Positions 1 through 10,402 of a stretch of DNA of 64,000 nt are shown in pieces. Source of the DNA: JAVVHH01 sp965199665 (lineage in GTDB: Bacteria > Pseudomonadota > Alphaproteobacteria > Acetobacterales > Acetobacteraceae); assembly GCA_965199665.1 (NCBI GenBank), contig OZ241208.1, forward strand, positions 1,550,001 through 1,614,000. Direction: 5' to 3'. Each line of letters starts with the position of its first letter. Position 1 is the first letter of the stretch. The notes under the pieces were generated by a model. It saw only the letters and a list, made by a program, of their open reading frames with translations, was not told the DNA's origin and did no database searches. Made by a program: the position numbers and the translations under genes.

Positions 1-1
1 T

Positions 2-1291
<1,290 letters not shown>

Positions 1292-1337
1292 TAGTGCGAG
1301 GAACGCCCGTGCGAGGGAGGGCCGGGTGAGACAAGTG

Positions 1338-1361
1338 CGGGTCCCGCCGGAGCGGGACCCG
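1338..1361. terminator. Bidirectional hairpin between purA and the lipoprotein gene
   Basis: A perfect 10-bp inverted repeat (CGGGTCCCGC / GCGGGACCCG) with a CGGA loop sits between two convergent genes. There is no clear T-run on either side, so it is a terminator by position and stem quality only. Confidence 0.6.
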
Positions 1362-1369
1362 TGTCCGGA

Positions 1370-1609
1370 TCAGTAGCGCGGCACGCGCGGGTTGGTCGAC
1401 ATGGTCCCGACCTGCGCCTGGCCGTTGGACACGCTGACGTCGGGGATCGCGCCGGTGGTGCGCATGCCGCCGCCATTGGACGACGTCACGCCGCTGGCCG
1501 GGATGGTGGCGCGCGGGGTGTCGGCGCAGCCGGCGAGCAGGCTGGCGGCTGCGAAGCCGGCCACAACGAGAACCGAACGTGCCTTCGAAGAAACGAACGT
1601 TGATTGCAT
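1370..1609 (-). CDS. Small putative lipoprotein
   Basis: A 79-residue protein whose first 27 residues form a signal peptide ending in the lipobox SLLAGC, with Cys28 as the likely lipidated residue. The rest is short, polar and rich in Ser, Thr, Gly and Pro, with no recognisable domain. I chose the ATG at 1609 because the signal peptide begins there; the open frame continues upstream but reads through the shadow of hemY. It probably sits in the inner leaflet of the outer membrane or in the periplasm. Function unknown. It converges with purA. Confidence 0.75.
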   Translation of the reverse strand: MQSTFVSSKARSVLVVAGFAAASLLAGCADTPRATIPASGVTSSNGGGMRTTGAIPDVSVSNGQAQVGTMSTNPRVPRY

Positions 1610-1689
1610 GAGACAGGCTCCTGATAAGCCTACCTTCAACCAGAGAAGCACAACCGGGTTCCCGCTCGCGAACGGGAGGCTGGTCCGCG

Positions 1690-2985
1690 TCAGCCGGCGA
1701 GACCCTCGGCGCCCAGCGTCGAAGCCAGTCGGCGGCGTGGGGCCGGTTTGGCCTCGGTCGCGCTCGTGTAATGGACGCTGCCCGTCGAACGGCAGGATTC
1801 GCACACGGGCTGCCAACGCTCGTAGCCGGTGCCGCAGGTGCGGCAGCGCCATGACGGGTCGGCTTCCGCGTCCGGCACGTGGCGGAGCGCGTCCTGCGCC
1901 TCGTCTGGCTTGCCGTCCGCCATGGCGACGTCGGCCAGGAGCGTCCACAGCCGGCGACGGTTGACGCCGGCGGCTCGCGCCTGTTCGAGTTGCCGCCGGG
2001 CTTCGCCGGTCATCCCGGCCTGCAAGGCGGCATTGGCGATCGCGAGATAGGCTTCCGGGTGGTCCGGGTTGGAACGGACAAGCACGGCCATCTCGCGGGC
2101 CTGCGCGACCTTGTCACCGACATCCGCGACGAAGGCGTCGGCCAGGTCCGGATGCGGCTGGGCCGACCAGGCTTGGCGAATCACGTCCTGCGCCTGCCGC
2201 TGCTTGCCGACCCCGCGCAGGGCGGCGGCATAGGCGATGGCGGCGGGCGGCAGGCCCGGCTCGGCGTCGAACGCTTGCTTGGCCAGCGACAGCGCGGCCT
2301 TCGGGTCCGTCTCGTTCTGCGCGGCGATGATGCCCAACGCCGCCTTGTTCTCCGGCGTGGCGAGCCGCACCGCTTCGCGCCAGTCGCCGGTGGCCTGGGC
2401 CATGTAGCGCCGCTCGTCGCGCAGCCAGGCCGCGCCCGGGTGCGCCTTTTCCGCTTCGACGGCCAAGGCGGTGGCGCGCTCCCAATCTTCTCGCTCGACG
2501 GCGATGCGCATCAGGCCGCGCAGTCCCAGCAGGCGGGCGTCGCTGCGCTCGGCCAGTTGTTCATACAACGCGGCCGCCTCGTCCTCGCGACCGGCCTGGC
2601 GCCCGGCTTGCGCGGCGATCAGCAACGTGAGCGGGGTGTCGCCGAGCAGGCGGCGGCCGCGATCGGCTTCGCGCCGTGCCCCGCCTGCATCGTCGGCCGC
2701 CAGCGCGATCAGCGCGCGGTTCAGCGCCAGCTCGCCCTTGACCCGGTCGCGGTTGCCGCCCCGCTGCCGCAGCCGGCGCGGGATGCTGACGAGCCACGCG
2801 AACAGGCGGATGACCAGGTAGACCGCCACGAACACCAGCGCCAGCAACAGCAGCGCGAACGGGGTGGAGGTGGTGAGCGTGGTGCCGGCGATCGTCGCAG
2901 TGACGGCGCCCGGCAGGGTGGACACCCACCAGGCGACCGCGACGCAGACGAGCGCGGCGACGAACAAGCCAAGGGCAGTGCGCAT
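1690..2985 (-). CDS. hemY: HemY-like TPR membrane protein with C-terminal zinc ribbon
   Basis: 431 residues: two N-terminal membrane segments (about 5-25 and 43-65), then an alpha-helical TPR-like body, then a rubredoxin-like metal site with Cys381, Cys384, Cys395 and Cys398. This is the HemY N-domain family found at the end of hem clusters in proteobacteria; it is not the protoporphyrinogen oxidase also called HemY in Bacillus. The exact function is unsettled, and it may scaffold late haem enzymes at the inner membrane. Its ATG shares one base with the stop of the mitofilin-like gene (TGATG), so the two are probably translationally coupled. Last gene of hemC-hemD-mitofilin-hemY. Confidence 0.88.
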   Translation of the reverse strand: MRTALGLFVAALVCVAVAWWVSTLPGAVTATIAGTTLTTSTPFALLLLALVFVAVYLVIRLFAWLVSIPRRLRQRGGNRDRVKGELALNRALIALAADDAGGARREADRGRRLLGDTPLTLLIAAQAGRQAGREDEAAALYEQLAERSDARLLGLRGLMRIAVEREDWERATALAVEAEKAHPGAAWLRDERRYMAQATGDWREAVRLATPENKAALGIIAAQNETDPKAALSLAKQAFDAEPGLPPAAIAYAAALRGVGKQRQAQDVIRQAWSAQPHPDLADAFVADVGDKVAQAREMAVLVRSNPDHPEAYLAIANAALQAGMTGEARRQLEQARAAGVNRRRLWTLLADVAMADGKPDEAQDALRHVPDAEADPSWRCRTCGTGYERWQPVCESCRSTGSVHYTSATEAKPAPRRRLASTLGAEGLAG

Positions 2986-4235
2986 CAGTTGGCCGCCAGG
3001 CTGGCGATCGCCGATCGGGCGGCGACCAGCGCCTCGGCCTTCTCCGTCCAGGGCTGCATCGCCGCGGCCGCCGGGCCGGCCAAGCCCTTGAGCGCCTGCA
3101 CCGCGCCGGCCAGGTCGCCATTCTCGAGTTTCGCGCGCGCGCCCGCCATCACACCGGCAATGGGGTCGCCGACCAGGACGCGATCGCCCTGTCGCACGGT
3201 CACGGCCTGCTGTGCACGGGTCCAGAGCCGGGCGCCGAAATCCTGCTTGTCGGTGATGGCTGGTTGGCTCGCCTGCTGAGCGGCTGCCGCGTAACGGTCG
3301 AAGCTCTCCCGCAGGGCGGACTCCGTCGGCGGCGCCTCGGTCGCGAAGCGGGCCAGCGCGGGCGGCGCGCCCGGGATCTCACCCAGCTTCTGCCCGGCGG
3401 CCAGCGCGGCGGCCATGCCCTGGAGCCGCGCGGTGATCTGCGCCTTCTGCGTCAGCGCCTTGAGTTGTTCCGACAGCGCGGCCTGCTGCTTGTCGATCGC
3501 CTCCATCCGCGTGGCGAGCTGGGTGGTGGCGCTGGTCGCTTGGCCGACCTTGCCCGACAGGTCCGCCAGGCGGCCGTCGATCGCGGCCGGGTCGAAGGTC
3601 GGCCGGGCTTCCAGCGCGGTGATCTTCTGCTCGAGTGGCTTGATGTCTGGCACGTCGCGGCCGACCTTCTGCACCTGGTCCGACAGCAGGGCGAGTTGCT
3701 CGGGGGTGACGACCTTGCGGGCTTCGAGCCCGGCGATCTTGTCGACGAGCTGCTGCACGGTGGCGGGGTCCACCGCCGGGCGGTTTTGCAGACCGGTGAC
3801 CTTGTCGTTCAACGCCGTCAGCACGGCCGGGTCCATGGCCGGACGCGCGGCCAGAGCGGCGAGTTGCTGGCGCAAGCCGTTCAGATCGGCGGCGCTGGCA
3901 CCGCCCGCCACCTGGCTGGACAGCTTGTCGACCTGCTGGCGCAGGGCGCCGAGTTGGCCCACCTGGTCACGCAAGCCGGCAATCTGGCCCTGCAGGTCGT
4001 CCACTCGGCCCGCCTGTTGCGTCTCCGTCTTGGAGGCCGGCGGGTTCTGCCACAGGTAGACGAGGCTGCCGGCCAGCACGACGAAGCCGGCGAGGTAGAG
4101 CAGGGGCAGGAAGTCCCACCGATTTCGATACTCGGGCGGCTCCACCGTCACGCGGGGGGCCACGGGCTCGGCCGCGACGCTCGGCATCGCACGGTCGGGT
4201 TTCGGAACGGGCGCGCTCGCTGGGTCTTCGCTCAT
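2985..4235 (-). CDS. Mitofilin/Mic60-like inner-membrane protein
   Basis: 416 residues: a Pro-rich cytoplasmic N-terminus, one membrane helix at about 43-62, then a long periplasmic coiled coil with repeated DKVxGL/QN...DP units, and a C-terminal helical domain typical of alphaproteobacterial COG4223 proteins. This family is the bacterial relative of mitochondrial Mic60, which shapes inner membranes, and is commonly encoded between hemD and hemY. The start at 4235 overlaps the hemD stop (ATGA); the frame is open further upstream but that part is hemD antiparallel-frame noise. The membrane-shaping role here is inferred from family and location. Confidence 0.88.
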   Translation of the reverse strand: MSEDPASAPVPKPDRAMPSVAAEPVAPRVTVEPPEYRNRWDFLPLLYLAGFVVLAGSLVYLWQNPPASKTETQQAGRVDDLQGQIAGLRDQVGQLGALRQQVDKLSSQVAGGASAADLNGLRQQLAALAARPAMDPAVLTALNDKVTGLQNRPAVDPATVQQLVDKIAGLEARKVVTPEQLALLSDQVQKVGRDVPDIKPLEQKITALEARPTFDPAAIDGRLADLSGKVGQATSATTQLATRMEAIDKQQAALSEQLKALTQKAQITARLQGMAAALAAGQKLGEIPGAPPALARFATEAPPTESALRESFDRYAAAAQQASQPAITDKQDFGARLWTRAQQAVTVRQGDRVLVGDPIAGVMAGARAKLENGDLAGAVQALKGLAGPAAAAMQPWTEKAEALVAARSAIASLAAN

Positions 4236-4954
4236 AGCAGCGCCAATACATCGTCCAGGGTCGGCTTGAAAGCCACGCGAACGTCCCGCCACGGCAGCCC
4301 GGCGAGAACGTTGCCGACCCGCTCGCCGATCACCAGCGCCCGGACCGCGGCCAACGCCGGCGTCTGCCGCGGCGGCAGCAAGCGGACGAAATTCTGCGCG
4401 GTCTCGGCCGACAGGAACAGCGCCGCGGCGAGCGTGCCGGCCTCCAGCGCAGCGGTGGCGGCGGTCGGCAAGCGCCGCGCAGGCTGCACCGCGTAGGAAC
4501 ACGCGCGGACGACGTCGAAGCCGGCACCCCCCAACGCATCGGCCAGCGCGTCGCCTTGCCGCAGCCCGTGGGCGAGCAGCACGCGCGAGCCGGGGTCGAG
4601 CCGGCGCTGCGCCAGGCGGGTGAGGGCGGCCGCGTCGCCATCGGCGTCCAGCACGGTGGTGAAGCCGGCGGCGCGGGCGCGGGCCGCCGTGGCGCTGCCG
4701 ACGGCCAGCAGCGTCACCGGCTTGAGCCGGTCCGGCAGGCCGCCGATCGCGTTGCGGCTGGCGGTGACGACGGCGTCGAACCGGCCGAGCGGCTGGACGG
4801 GGCGCTCGTGCAGCACCATGACGGGCGCGATCACCGGGTCGAAGCCGCGGGCCGCGAGCAACCGCCCCGTCTCGTCCGCATCCGGTTGCGGCCGCGTGAC
4901 CAGGACGCCGCGCGGAGCGGAGTCAGGCAAAGATGTCGCGGGGAGAGTCCGCAC
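4232..4954 (-). CDS. hemD: Uroporphyrinogen-III synthase
   Basis: 240 residues, the usual size. It closes and inverts ring D of hydroxymethylbilane to give uroporphyrinogen III in the cytosol. HemD sequences are poorly conserved, but the N-terminal LVTRPQPDA segment, the central VGSATAARARAAG stretch and the C-terminal VIGERVGNVLA helix match the two-lobed HemD fold. The gene overlaps the 3' end of hemC by 32 bases and shares ATGA with the mitofilin-like gene downstream, so hemC, hemD, mitofilin and hemY form one coupled transcript. Confidence 0.93.
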   Translation of the reverse strand: MRTLPATSLPDSAPRGVLVTRPQPDADETGRLLAARGFDPVIAPVMVLHERPVQPLGRFDAVVTASRNAIGGLPDRLKPVTLLAVGSATAARARAAGFTTVLDADGDAAALTRLAQRRLDPGSRVLLAHGLRQGDALADALGGAGFDVVRACSYAVQPARRLPTAATAALEAGTLAAALFLSAETAQNFVRLLPPRQTPALAAVRALVIGERVGNVLAGLPWRDVRVAFKPTLDDVLALL

Positions 4955-5972
4955 GCAGTTCGTCGCCCAGCGCGGTGCCGAGCCGCTCGGAGTCGGTGGG
5001 CGCGCCGTGGATGCTCCGCTTCAGCAGGAAGCTGCCATCCGGCCGGGCCACCAGCCCGGTGAGGTGCAGCCGCCCATCGCCCAGCAGGCGCGCATGGCCG
5101 CCGATCGGGGTGCGGCACGAACCGTCCAGCGCCGCCAGCAGCGCGCGCTCGGCGGTGGAGACGGCGCGCGCCTCCGGGTCCTCGATGCCGGACAGGAGCT
5201 GCCGCAGCGTCACGTCCTCCGCCCGCACCGTCACGCCCACGATGCCTTGGCACGCCGACGGCACCATCGCCTCCGGGTCGAGCGGCAGATACGGCGTCTC
5301 GATCCGCAGCCGCTTCAGCCCGGCCACCGCCAGCAGGCTCGCCGCGCAGTGCCGGGCCATCACCTTGTCGATGCGGGTCTGCACGTTGCCGCGCATCAAC
5401 GTGATGGAAAGATCGGGCCGGGCGTGCAGCAGCTGGGCCTGCCGGCGCAAGGAGGTGGTGCCGATCACGGCGCTGGCAGGCAGGGTGGCGAAGGCGTCCG
5501 ACGGGTCGTCCGGGTGGCAATCGGGACCCAGGATCAATGCGTCGCGCGCATCCTCCCGCCGCAGCGTGCAGGCGAGCACGATGCCGTGCGGCAGCTCGGT
5601 CTCCAGGTCCTTGAGGCTGTGCACCGCGAAATCGATGCGACGGTCGGCCAGCGCCTCATGGATTTCCTTGGAGAACAGGCCCTTGCCGCCGATCTCTGCC
5701 AGGGCGCGATCCTGCACCGCGTCGCCAGTGGTGCGGATGATGTGCTCGCGGAATACGTCCTCGTTGGTGAAGCCGGGCGCCAGCACCGGGCAGAATTGCG
5801 CCAGCAGGCCCAGGAACATGCGCGTCTGCACCCGTGCCAGCGGCGAGCCTCGCGTCCCGACCCGCAGCGGCAGCCCGCGAGACGAATGGGTCCCGCTATG
5901 CGGCATCGGCAGCGACGCGGTGGCGCGGGAAACGGCGAGGGGTTGGGCGTCAATGGGCTGGGCGGGTGGCAT
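4923..5972 (-). CDS. hemC: Hydroxymethylbilane synthase (porphobilinogen deaminase)
   Basis: Polymerises four porphobilinogens into hydroxymethylbilane. The core starts at LRVGTRGSPLA, has the catalytic Asp motif HSLKDLETELP, the RGNVQTR substrate-binding loop, and Cys286 in LDGSCRTPIGG, which carries the dipyrromethane cofactor by thioether. At 349 residues it is longer than usual because of an N-terminal extension of about 35 residues. A second ATG at 5906 (MPHSG) would give 327 residues; neither start has a good Shine-Dalgarno sequence. First gene of the hem cluster, divergent from tsaD. Confidence 0.95.
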   Translation of the reverse strand: MPPAQPIDAQPLAVSRATASLPMPHSGTHSSRGLPLRVGTRGSPLARVQTRMFLGLLAQFCPVLAPGFTNEDVFREHIIRTTGDAVQDRALAEIGGKGLFSKEIHEALADRRIDFAVHSLKDLETELPHGIVLACTLRREDARDALILGPDCHPDDPSDAFATLPASAVIGTTSLRRQAQLLHARPDLSITLMRGNVQTRIDKVMARHCAASLLAVAGLKRLRIETPYLPLDPEAMVPSACQGIVGVTVRAEDVTLRQLLSGIEDPEARAVSTAERALLAALDGSCRTPIGGHARLLGDGRLHLTGLVARPDGSFLLKRSIHGAPTDSERLGTALGDELRADSPRDIFA

Positions 5973-6015
5973 GGCATTGCTCTATGGGATCGCCGGTGCG
6001 AGGAAAAGACACGAC

Positions 6016-7086
6016 ATGCGCGCCGATCGGGTGCTGACCGCCGCCGCGCCGGGCGGGCCGGTGCTCGGCATCGAATCGTCCTGCGACGAGACGGCCGCCG
6101 CCGTACTCGGTCCGGATGGGGCCGTGCTGGCCGAAACCGTGCTGAGCCAGTTGGACGATCACCGCCGGTTTGGCGGCGTGGTGCCGGAGATCGCGGCGCG
6201 GGCGCACCTCGCGCACCTGCCGGGCCTGGTGCGCGACGTGCTGGCCCAGGCCGGCACGTCGATCGGCGAGCTGGCCGGGGTCGGCGCCAGTTGCGGCCCC
6301 GGGCTGATCGGCGGCCTGCTGGTCGGCGCCAACGTCGCCAAGGGGATCGCGCTCGGCGCCGGCATCCCGTTCGTCGCCATCAATCACCTGGAGGCGCACG
6401 CGCTGACGCCGCGGCTGCCGGGCCTGGTGCCGGGCGGCGCGCCGTTCCCCTATCTGCTGCTGCTGCTGTCGGGCGGGCACTGCCAGTGCGTCGCGGTCGA
6501 GGCGGTCGGGCGCTACCGCCTGCTCGGCAGCACGATCGACGACGCGGTCGGCGAGGCGTTCGACAAAGTCGGCAAGCTGCTCGGACTGCCGTGGCCCGGC
6601 GGCCCGGAAGTGGAGCGACTCGCCGCGTCCGGACGCGCCGACCGGGTCGAGCTGCCGCGCCCGCTGCTGGGCCGGCCGGGGTGCGATTTCAGTTTCTCCG
6701 GCCTGAAGACCGCGGTCGCCCGGCGTGTGGCCACCTTCCCGGACGGACCGCTGCCTTCCGAGGCGGCGGCGGACATCGCGGCCGGCTTCCAGGCGGCGGT
6801 GGCGGCCGTGCTTGCCGACCGGGCGACTCACGCATTGCGGATGCTGTCGGGCGCGCGCTCGCTGGTCGTCTCCGGCGGGGTGGCCGCGAACGGCGCGGTG
6901 CGGGCGGCGCTGGCGGGAGTCGCGGCACGGCACGGCCTCCCGCTGCTGGCGCCGCCGATCCGCCTTTGCACGGACAACGCCACCATGGTCGCGTGGGCCA
7001 CGATCGAGCGCCTGCGCCTCCGCACGCCGGACGACCTGGCCTTCAAGCCACGCCCGCGCTGGCCGCTCGCCGAGCTGACCGCGTGA
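6016..7086 (+). CDS. tsaD: tRNA N6-threonylcarbamoyladenosine transferase TsaD
   Basis: Transfers threonylcarbamoyl to A37 of tRNAs reading ANN codons, with TsaB, TsaE and TsaC (not in this window). 356 residues, with the GIESSCDETAAAV nucleotide-binding motif at 18-30, the PEIAARAH segment, the metal site INHLEAHAL (usually INHLEGH; here Gly is Ala) and the C-terminal GGVAANGAVR motif. The ATG at 6016 starts 44 bases from the hemC start on the other strand, so the two operons share a promoter region. The stop overlaps the GTG start of rlmJ. Confidence 0.95.
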   Translation: MRADRVLTAAAPGGPVLGIESSCDETAAAVLGPDGAVLAETVLSQLDDHRRFGGVVPEIAARAHLAHLPGLVRDVLAQAGTSIGELAGVGASCGPGLIGGLLVGANVAKGIALGAGIPFVAINHLEAHALTPRLPGLVPGGAPFPYLLLLLSGGHCQCVAVEAVGRYRLLGSTIDDAVGEAFDKVGKLLGLPWPGGPEVERLAASGRADRVELPRPLLGRPGCDFSFSGLKTAVARRVATFPDGPLPSEAAADIAAGFQAAVAAVLADRATHALRMLSGARSLVVSGGVAANGAVRAALAGVAARHGLPLLAPPIRLCTDNATMVAWATIERLRLRTPDDLAFKPRPRWPLAELTA

Positions 7087-7910
7087 ACTACCGCCACGCG
7101 TTCCACGCCGGCAACTTCGCCGACTGCCTCAAGCACGCCCTGCTGCTCTGGATGCTGGACGCGCTCGCCCGCAAGTCCAAGCCGTTCTTCGTGCTCGATA
7201 CCCATGCCGGCGTCGGACGATACGACCTGCACGAGGGCGACGCGGCGCGAACGGGAGAGTGGCGTGACGGCATCGGCCGCCTGCTCGGCGGCCCACCGCC
7301 GCCATTGGCGCGCTACGTCGCCGCCATCGGCGCGTTCGGCGAGCCCGGCCAGTTCATCTATCCGGGCTCGCCGCTGTTGATCTACCGCGCGCTGCGCGAC
7401 GGCGACCGGCTTGCCTGCTGCGAGCTGCAGGGGGAAGACGTCGCCGCGCTACGTTCGCTATTCCGCGGCGAGCCGCAGGCCGGCGTGCATGCACGCGACG
7501 GGTACGAGGCGGTGCGCGCCCTGCTGCCGCCCCCGGAGCGCCGCGGGCTGGTGCTGATCGACCCGCCCTTCGAGCAACCCGGCGAGTTCGAGCGGCTCCT
7601 CCAAGCATTGATCGACGGGGCGGCGCGGTTCGACGGCGGCACCTATGCCGCTTGGTATCCCATCAAGAGCCGTGCGCCGGTGACCACGTTCCACGAGTCG
7701 GTGCGGGCGGCCGGGCTGCGCGACGTGGTGGCGGTGGAGCTCTGGCTGCGCCGGCCGATCGACCCGGCGGTCCTGAACGGTTGCGGCCTGCTGATCCGCA
7801 ACCCGCCCTTCGGTCTCGAGGCGGCGGCGGCGGACATCGTCGCGGCCCTGGCCGAGCGGCTCGGCGGCCCCGAGGCGGGCGGCGCCGTCCATCGCGTGAC
7901 CGATGAATAG
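7083..7910 (+). CDS. rlmJ: 23S rRNA (adenine(2030)-N6)-methyltransferase RlmJ
   Basis: 275 residues, close to the E. coli protein (about 280). It starts with the family hallmark NYRHAFHAGNFADCLKH, where SAM binding begins, and carries the catalytic IDPPFE motif typical of N6-adenine methyltransferases around residue 160. It methylates A2030 of 23S rRNA. The start is GTG at 7083, overlapping the tsaD stop as GTGA. Upstream in-frame ATGs exist but lie inside tsaD on a shadow frame. The 3' end overlaps gpsA by 8 bases. Confidence 0.93.
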   Translation: MNYRHAFHAGNFADCLKHALLLWMLDALARKSKPFFVLDTHAGVGRYDLHEGDAARTGEWRDGIGRLLGGPPPPLARYVAAIGAFGEPGQFIYPGSPLLIYRALRDGDRLACCELQGEDVAALRSLFRGEPQAGVHARDGYEAVRALLPPPERRGLVLIDPPFEQPGEFERLLQALIDGAARFDGGTYAAWYPIKSRAPVTTFHESVRAAGLRDVVAVELWLRRPIDPAVLNGCGLLIRNPPFGLEAAAADIVAALAERLGGPEAGGAVHRVTDE

Positions 7911-8808
7911 CGTCGCCATCCTGGGCGCGGGCGCCTGGGGCAGCGCGCTGGCGGCCCAGGCGGAACGGGCCGGCGCGCGCGTCACGCTCTGGGCCCGCGA
8001 CCCGTCGCGCGCCCATCGGCCCGCCACCGCGACGCTCCCCCCCGACGGCTACGACGCGGTGCTGCTCGCCATTCCCACCCAACACCTGCGCGCCGTGTTG
8101 GGGCGGTTCCGGCCGGCCGCACCCGCCGTGATCTGTGCCAAGGGAATCGAGGCGGCGACCGGCCTGCTGCCGCTCGAGATCCTCCGCGACGTGCATGGCG
8201 ACTTGCCGGCCGCGGTGCTGACCGGGCCCAACTTTGCCGGCGAGATCGCGCGCGGCCTGCCCGCGGCCGCCGTGATCGCCGCATCCGACCCGGCGATCCG
8301 CCGCGCCGTGATCCCCTTGCTCGCCAGCCCGGCCTTCCGGCTCTACGGCAACGACGACCCGGTCGGCGCCCAGCTCGGCGGTGCCGCCAAGAACGTCATC
8401 GCCATCGCCGCGGGCGTGGTGGCTGGCGCGGGGCTGGGCGAGAATGCACGCGCCGCGCTGATCACCCGCGGCCTGGCGGAGCTCACGCGCTGCGTGGTGC
8501 ATCTCGGCGGCCGAGCGGAAACGGTGGCGGGCTTGTCCGGCCTCGGCGACCTGTTGCTGACCTGCACGGGCGCCGCCAGCCGCAACTTCCGCTGCGGCGT
8601 CGCCCTTGGCGAGGGCCGCACACTGGCCGACGCGCTGGCCGCCTCGACGGGCGTGGTCGAGGGCGTGGCGACCGCGCCGGCGTTGCTGGCTCGCGCGGCG
8701 GGCACCGAGCTGCCCATCTGCGCGGCGGTGGACGCGCTGCTGGCGGGACGATTGGACGTGACGGGGGCAGCCGCCGCGCTGCTGAACCGGCCGATGCGGG
8801 ACGAATAG
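7903..8808 (+). CDS. gpsA: Glycerol-3-phosphate dehydrogenase [NAD(P)+]
   Basis: Reduces dihydroxyacetone phosphate to sn-glycerol-3-phosphate, the phospholipid backbone precursor. The N-terminal Rossmann loop is GAGAWGSALA (residues 7-16), the catalytic Lys lies in GGAAKNVIAIAAG, and the substrate-site region is LTCTGAASRNFRCG. At 301 residues it is somewhat shorter than the usual 330-340, mainly in the N-terminal domain between the first strands. It overlaps rlmJ by 8 bases and is followed directly by murJ with no gap, so tsaD-rlmJ-gpsA-murJ reads as one operon. Confidence 0.95.
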   Translation: MNSVAILGAGAWGSALAAQAERAGARVTLWARDPSRAHRPATATLPPDGYDAVLLAIPTQHLRAVLGRFRPAAPAVICAKGIEAATGLLPLEILRDVHGDLPAAVLTGPNFAGEIARGLPAAAVIAASDPAIRRAVIPLLASPAFRLYGNDDPVGAQLGGAAKNVIAIAAGVVAGAGLGENARAALITRGLAELTRCVVHLGGRAETVAGLSGLGDLLLTCTGAASRNFRCGVALGEGRTLADALAASTGVVEGVATAPALLARAAGTELPICAAVDALLAGRLDVTGAAAALLNRPMRDE

Positions 8809-10362
8809 ATGCTGCGTGGAATGGTGACGGTCGGGGGCTGGACCATGGCCAGCCGGATCATGGGGTTCCTGCGCGACATCCTGATCGCGGCCTTGGCCGG
8901 CACCGGGCTGGTGGCGGATGCGTTCGTGGTGGCGCTGCGGGTGCCGAACCTGTTCCGCCGCCTATTCGGCGAGGGAGCGTTCAACGCGGCCTTCGTGCCG
9001 GAATTCACCGGCATCTACGCCACCGAAGGCACGGAGCCCGCGCGCGACTTCGCCGAGCAGGCGATCGCCGTGCTCGCCTTCTGGCTGCTGCTGCTGACGG
9101 TGGTCGGCGAGATCTTCATGCCGCAGATCATGCGCGTGCTGGCGCCGGGCTTCGCGGACGTGCCGGGCAAGGAGCAGCTCACGATCGCGCTGGCGCGGAT
9201 CACCTTTCCCTACGTGTTGCTGATCTGCCTGGCGGCCCTGCTGTCCGGCGTGCTGAACGGGCTCGACAAGTTCGCCGCTGCGGCCGCCGCGCCACTGGTG
9301 TTCAACGGCGTGTCGATCGTCGCCATGCTGGTGCTGACGCCCTACCTCCCCAACGTCGGCTATTCGCTGGCCTGGGGGGTCACGATCTCCGGCGTGCTGC
9401 AGCTGGCGTTGCTGGCCTGGGCGGTGCGGCGGTCCGGCATGCGGCTGCGTATCCCGCGGCCGCGCATGACGCCGCAGATGCGCAAACTGCTCCGGCGCAT
9501 GGGGCCCGGCCTGCTCGGCGCCGGGGTGACCCAGCTCAACCTGGCGGTCGACGTGGTGATCGTGAGCCTGCTGCCGCCGGGCTCGGCGAGCCTGCTCTAC
9601 TACGCCGACCGGGTGAACCAATTGCCGCTCGGTGTAATCGGCACGGCGGTGGGCACGGCGCTGCTGCCGTTGTTGTCGCGCCAGGCACGGTCGGGGCAGG
9701 TGGCGGAGGCGCGGGACACGCTGGCGCGGGCGCTGGAGGTCAGCCTGGCGCTGACGCTGCCGGCGGCGCTGGCGCTGGCGGTCTCGGGCGAGCCGATCAT
9801 GCTGGTGTTGTTCGGCCGCGGTGCGTTCACGGCCGCCGCCGCCGAGCTCAGCGCGCAATCGCTGGCCTGCTACGCGTTCGGCCTGCCGGCCTTCGTGGTG
9901 GTCAAGGTGCTGATCCCGGCCTTCTTCGCCCATGGCGACACGTCCACGCCCGTGCGGATCGGTTTCATCGCCATCGGGCTCAACCTGCTGATGAACCTAT
10001 TGTTCATGGTGCCGCTGCGGCACATGGGCCCGGCGCTGGCGACCAGCCTGTCGGCACTGTTCAACGTCTTGGCGCTGGGCGTGATGTTGAGCCGGGCGGG
10101 ACGGCTGCAGATCGACCGGCGGCTGCAGCGCCGGCTGCTGCGCATGGCCGGCGCGGCGCTGGCGATGGCGGCGGTGCTGATTGCGATGCAGCACTACGTG
10201 TTCATGCGGGTGGAGGCGGCGTCCGGCCTGCGCTGGGGCGCGCTGGCGGTGCTGATCGGCGCCGGGCTGGGCACCTATGCGATGGCGGGACAGGTGCTCG
10301 GCGCGTTCGATCTGCGTGCCCTGCTGGCCGTGGTCGGGCGCCGGCGGCGCAAGCTGGCCTGA
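8809..10362 (+). CDS. murJ: Lipid II flippase MurJ
   Basis: A 517-residue integral membrane protein of the MOP superfamily with about 14 hydrophobic helices. It flips lipid II across the inner membrane for peptidoglycan synthesis. Hallmarks are the N-terminal GFLRDILIAALAGTG loop, the RVPNLFRRLFGEGAFNAAF segment and NQLPLGVIGTAVGTALLP in helix 8. The ATG abuts the gpsA stop. It converges with the ComEA-like gene after a 40-base spacer. Confidence 0.95.
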   Translation: MLRGMVTVGGWTMASRIMGFLRDILIAALAGTGLVADAFVVALRVPNLFRRLFGEGAFNAAFVPEFTGIYATEGTEPARDFAEQAIAVLAFWLLLLTVVGEIFMPQIMRVLAPGFADVPGKEQLTIALARITFPYVLLICLAALLSGVLNGLDKFAAAAAAPLVFNGVSIVAMLVLTPYLPNVGYSLAWGVTISGVLQLALLAWAVRRSGMRLRIPRPRMTPQMRKLLRRMGPGLLGAGVTQLNLAVDVVIVSLLPPGSASLLYYADRVNQLPLGVIGTAVGTALLPLLSRQARSGQVAEARDTLARALEVSLALTLPAALALAVSGEPIMLVLFGRGAFTAAAAELSAQSLACYAFGLPAFVVVKVLIPAFFAHGDTSTPVRIGFIAIGLNLLMNLLFMVPLRHMGPALATSLSALFNVLALGVMLSRAGRLQIDRRLQRRLLRMAGAALAMAAVLIAMQHYVFMRVEAASGLRWGALAVLIGAGLGTYAMAGQVLGAFDLRALLAVVGRRRRKLA

Positions 10363-10402
10363 AGGAGGCCGTCTTGCCAGCCGCCGGCGGCCCGGCCGGT
10401 CG

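Noticed and set aside
1879..3279. 466-codon plus-strand frame over hemY and the mitofilin-like gene
   Set aside because: Antisense shadow of real genes, Arg/Gly/Gln-rich with no domain.
4620..7082. Long plus-strand open frame of about 820 codons upstream of rlmJ
   Set aside because: It runs antisense to hemD and hemC and through tsaD in another frame. In GC-rich DNA such frames stay open by chance; only the rlmJ part from GTG 7083 matches a family.
10363..10402. Terminator between murJ and the ComEA-like gene
   Set aside because: Only short, loopless GC palindromes (GCCGCCGGCGGC) are present; not better than background.
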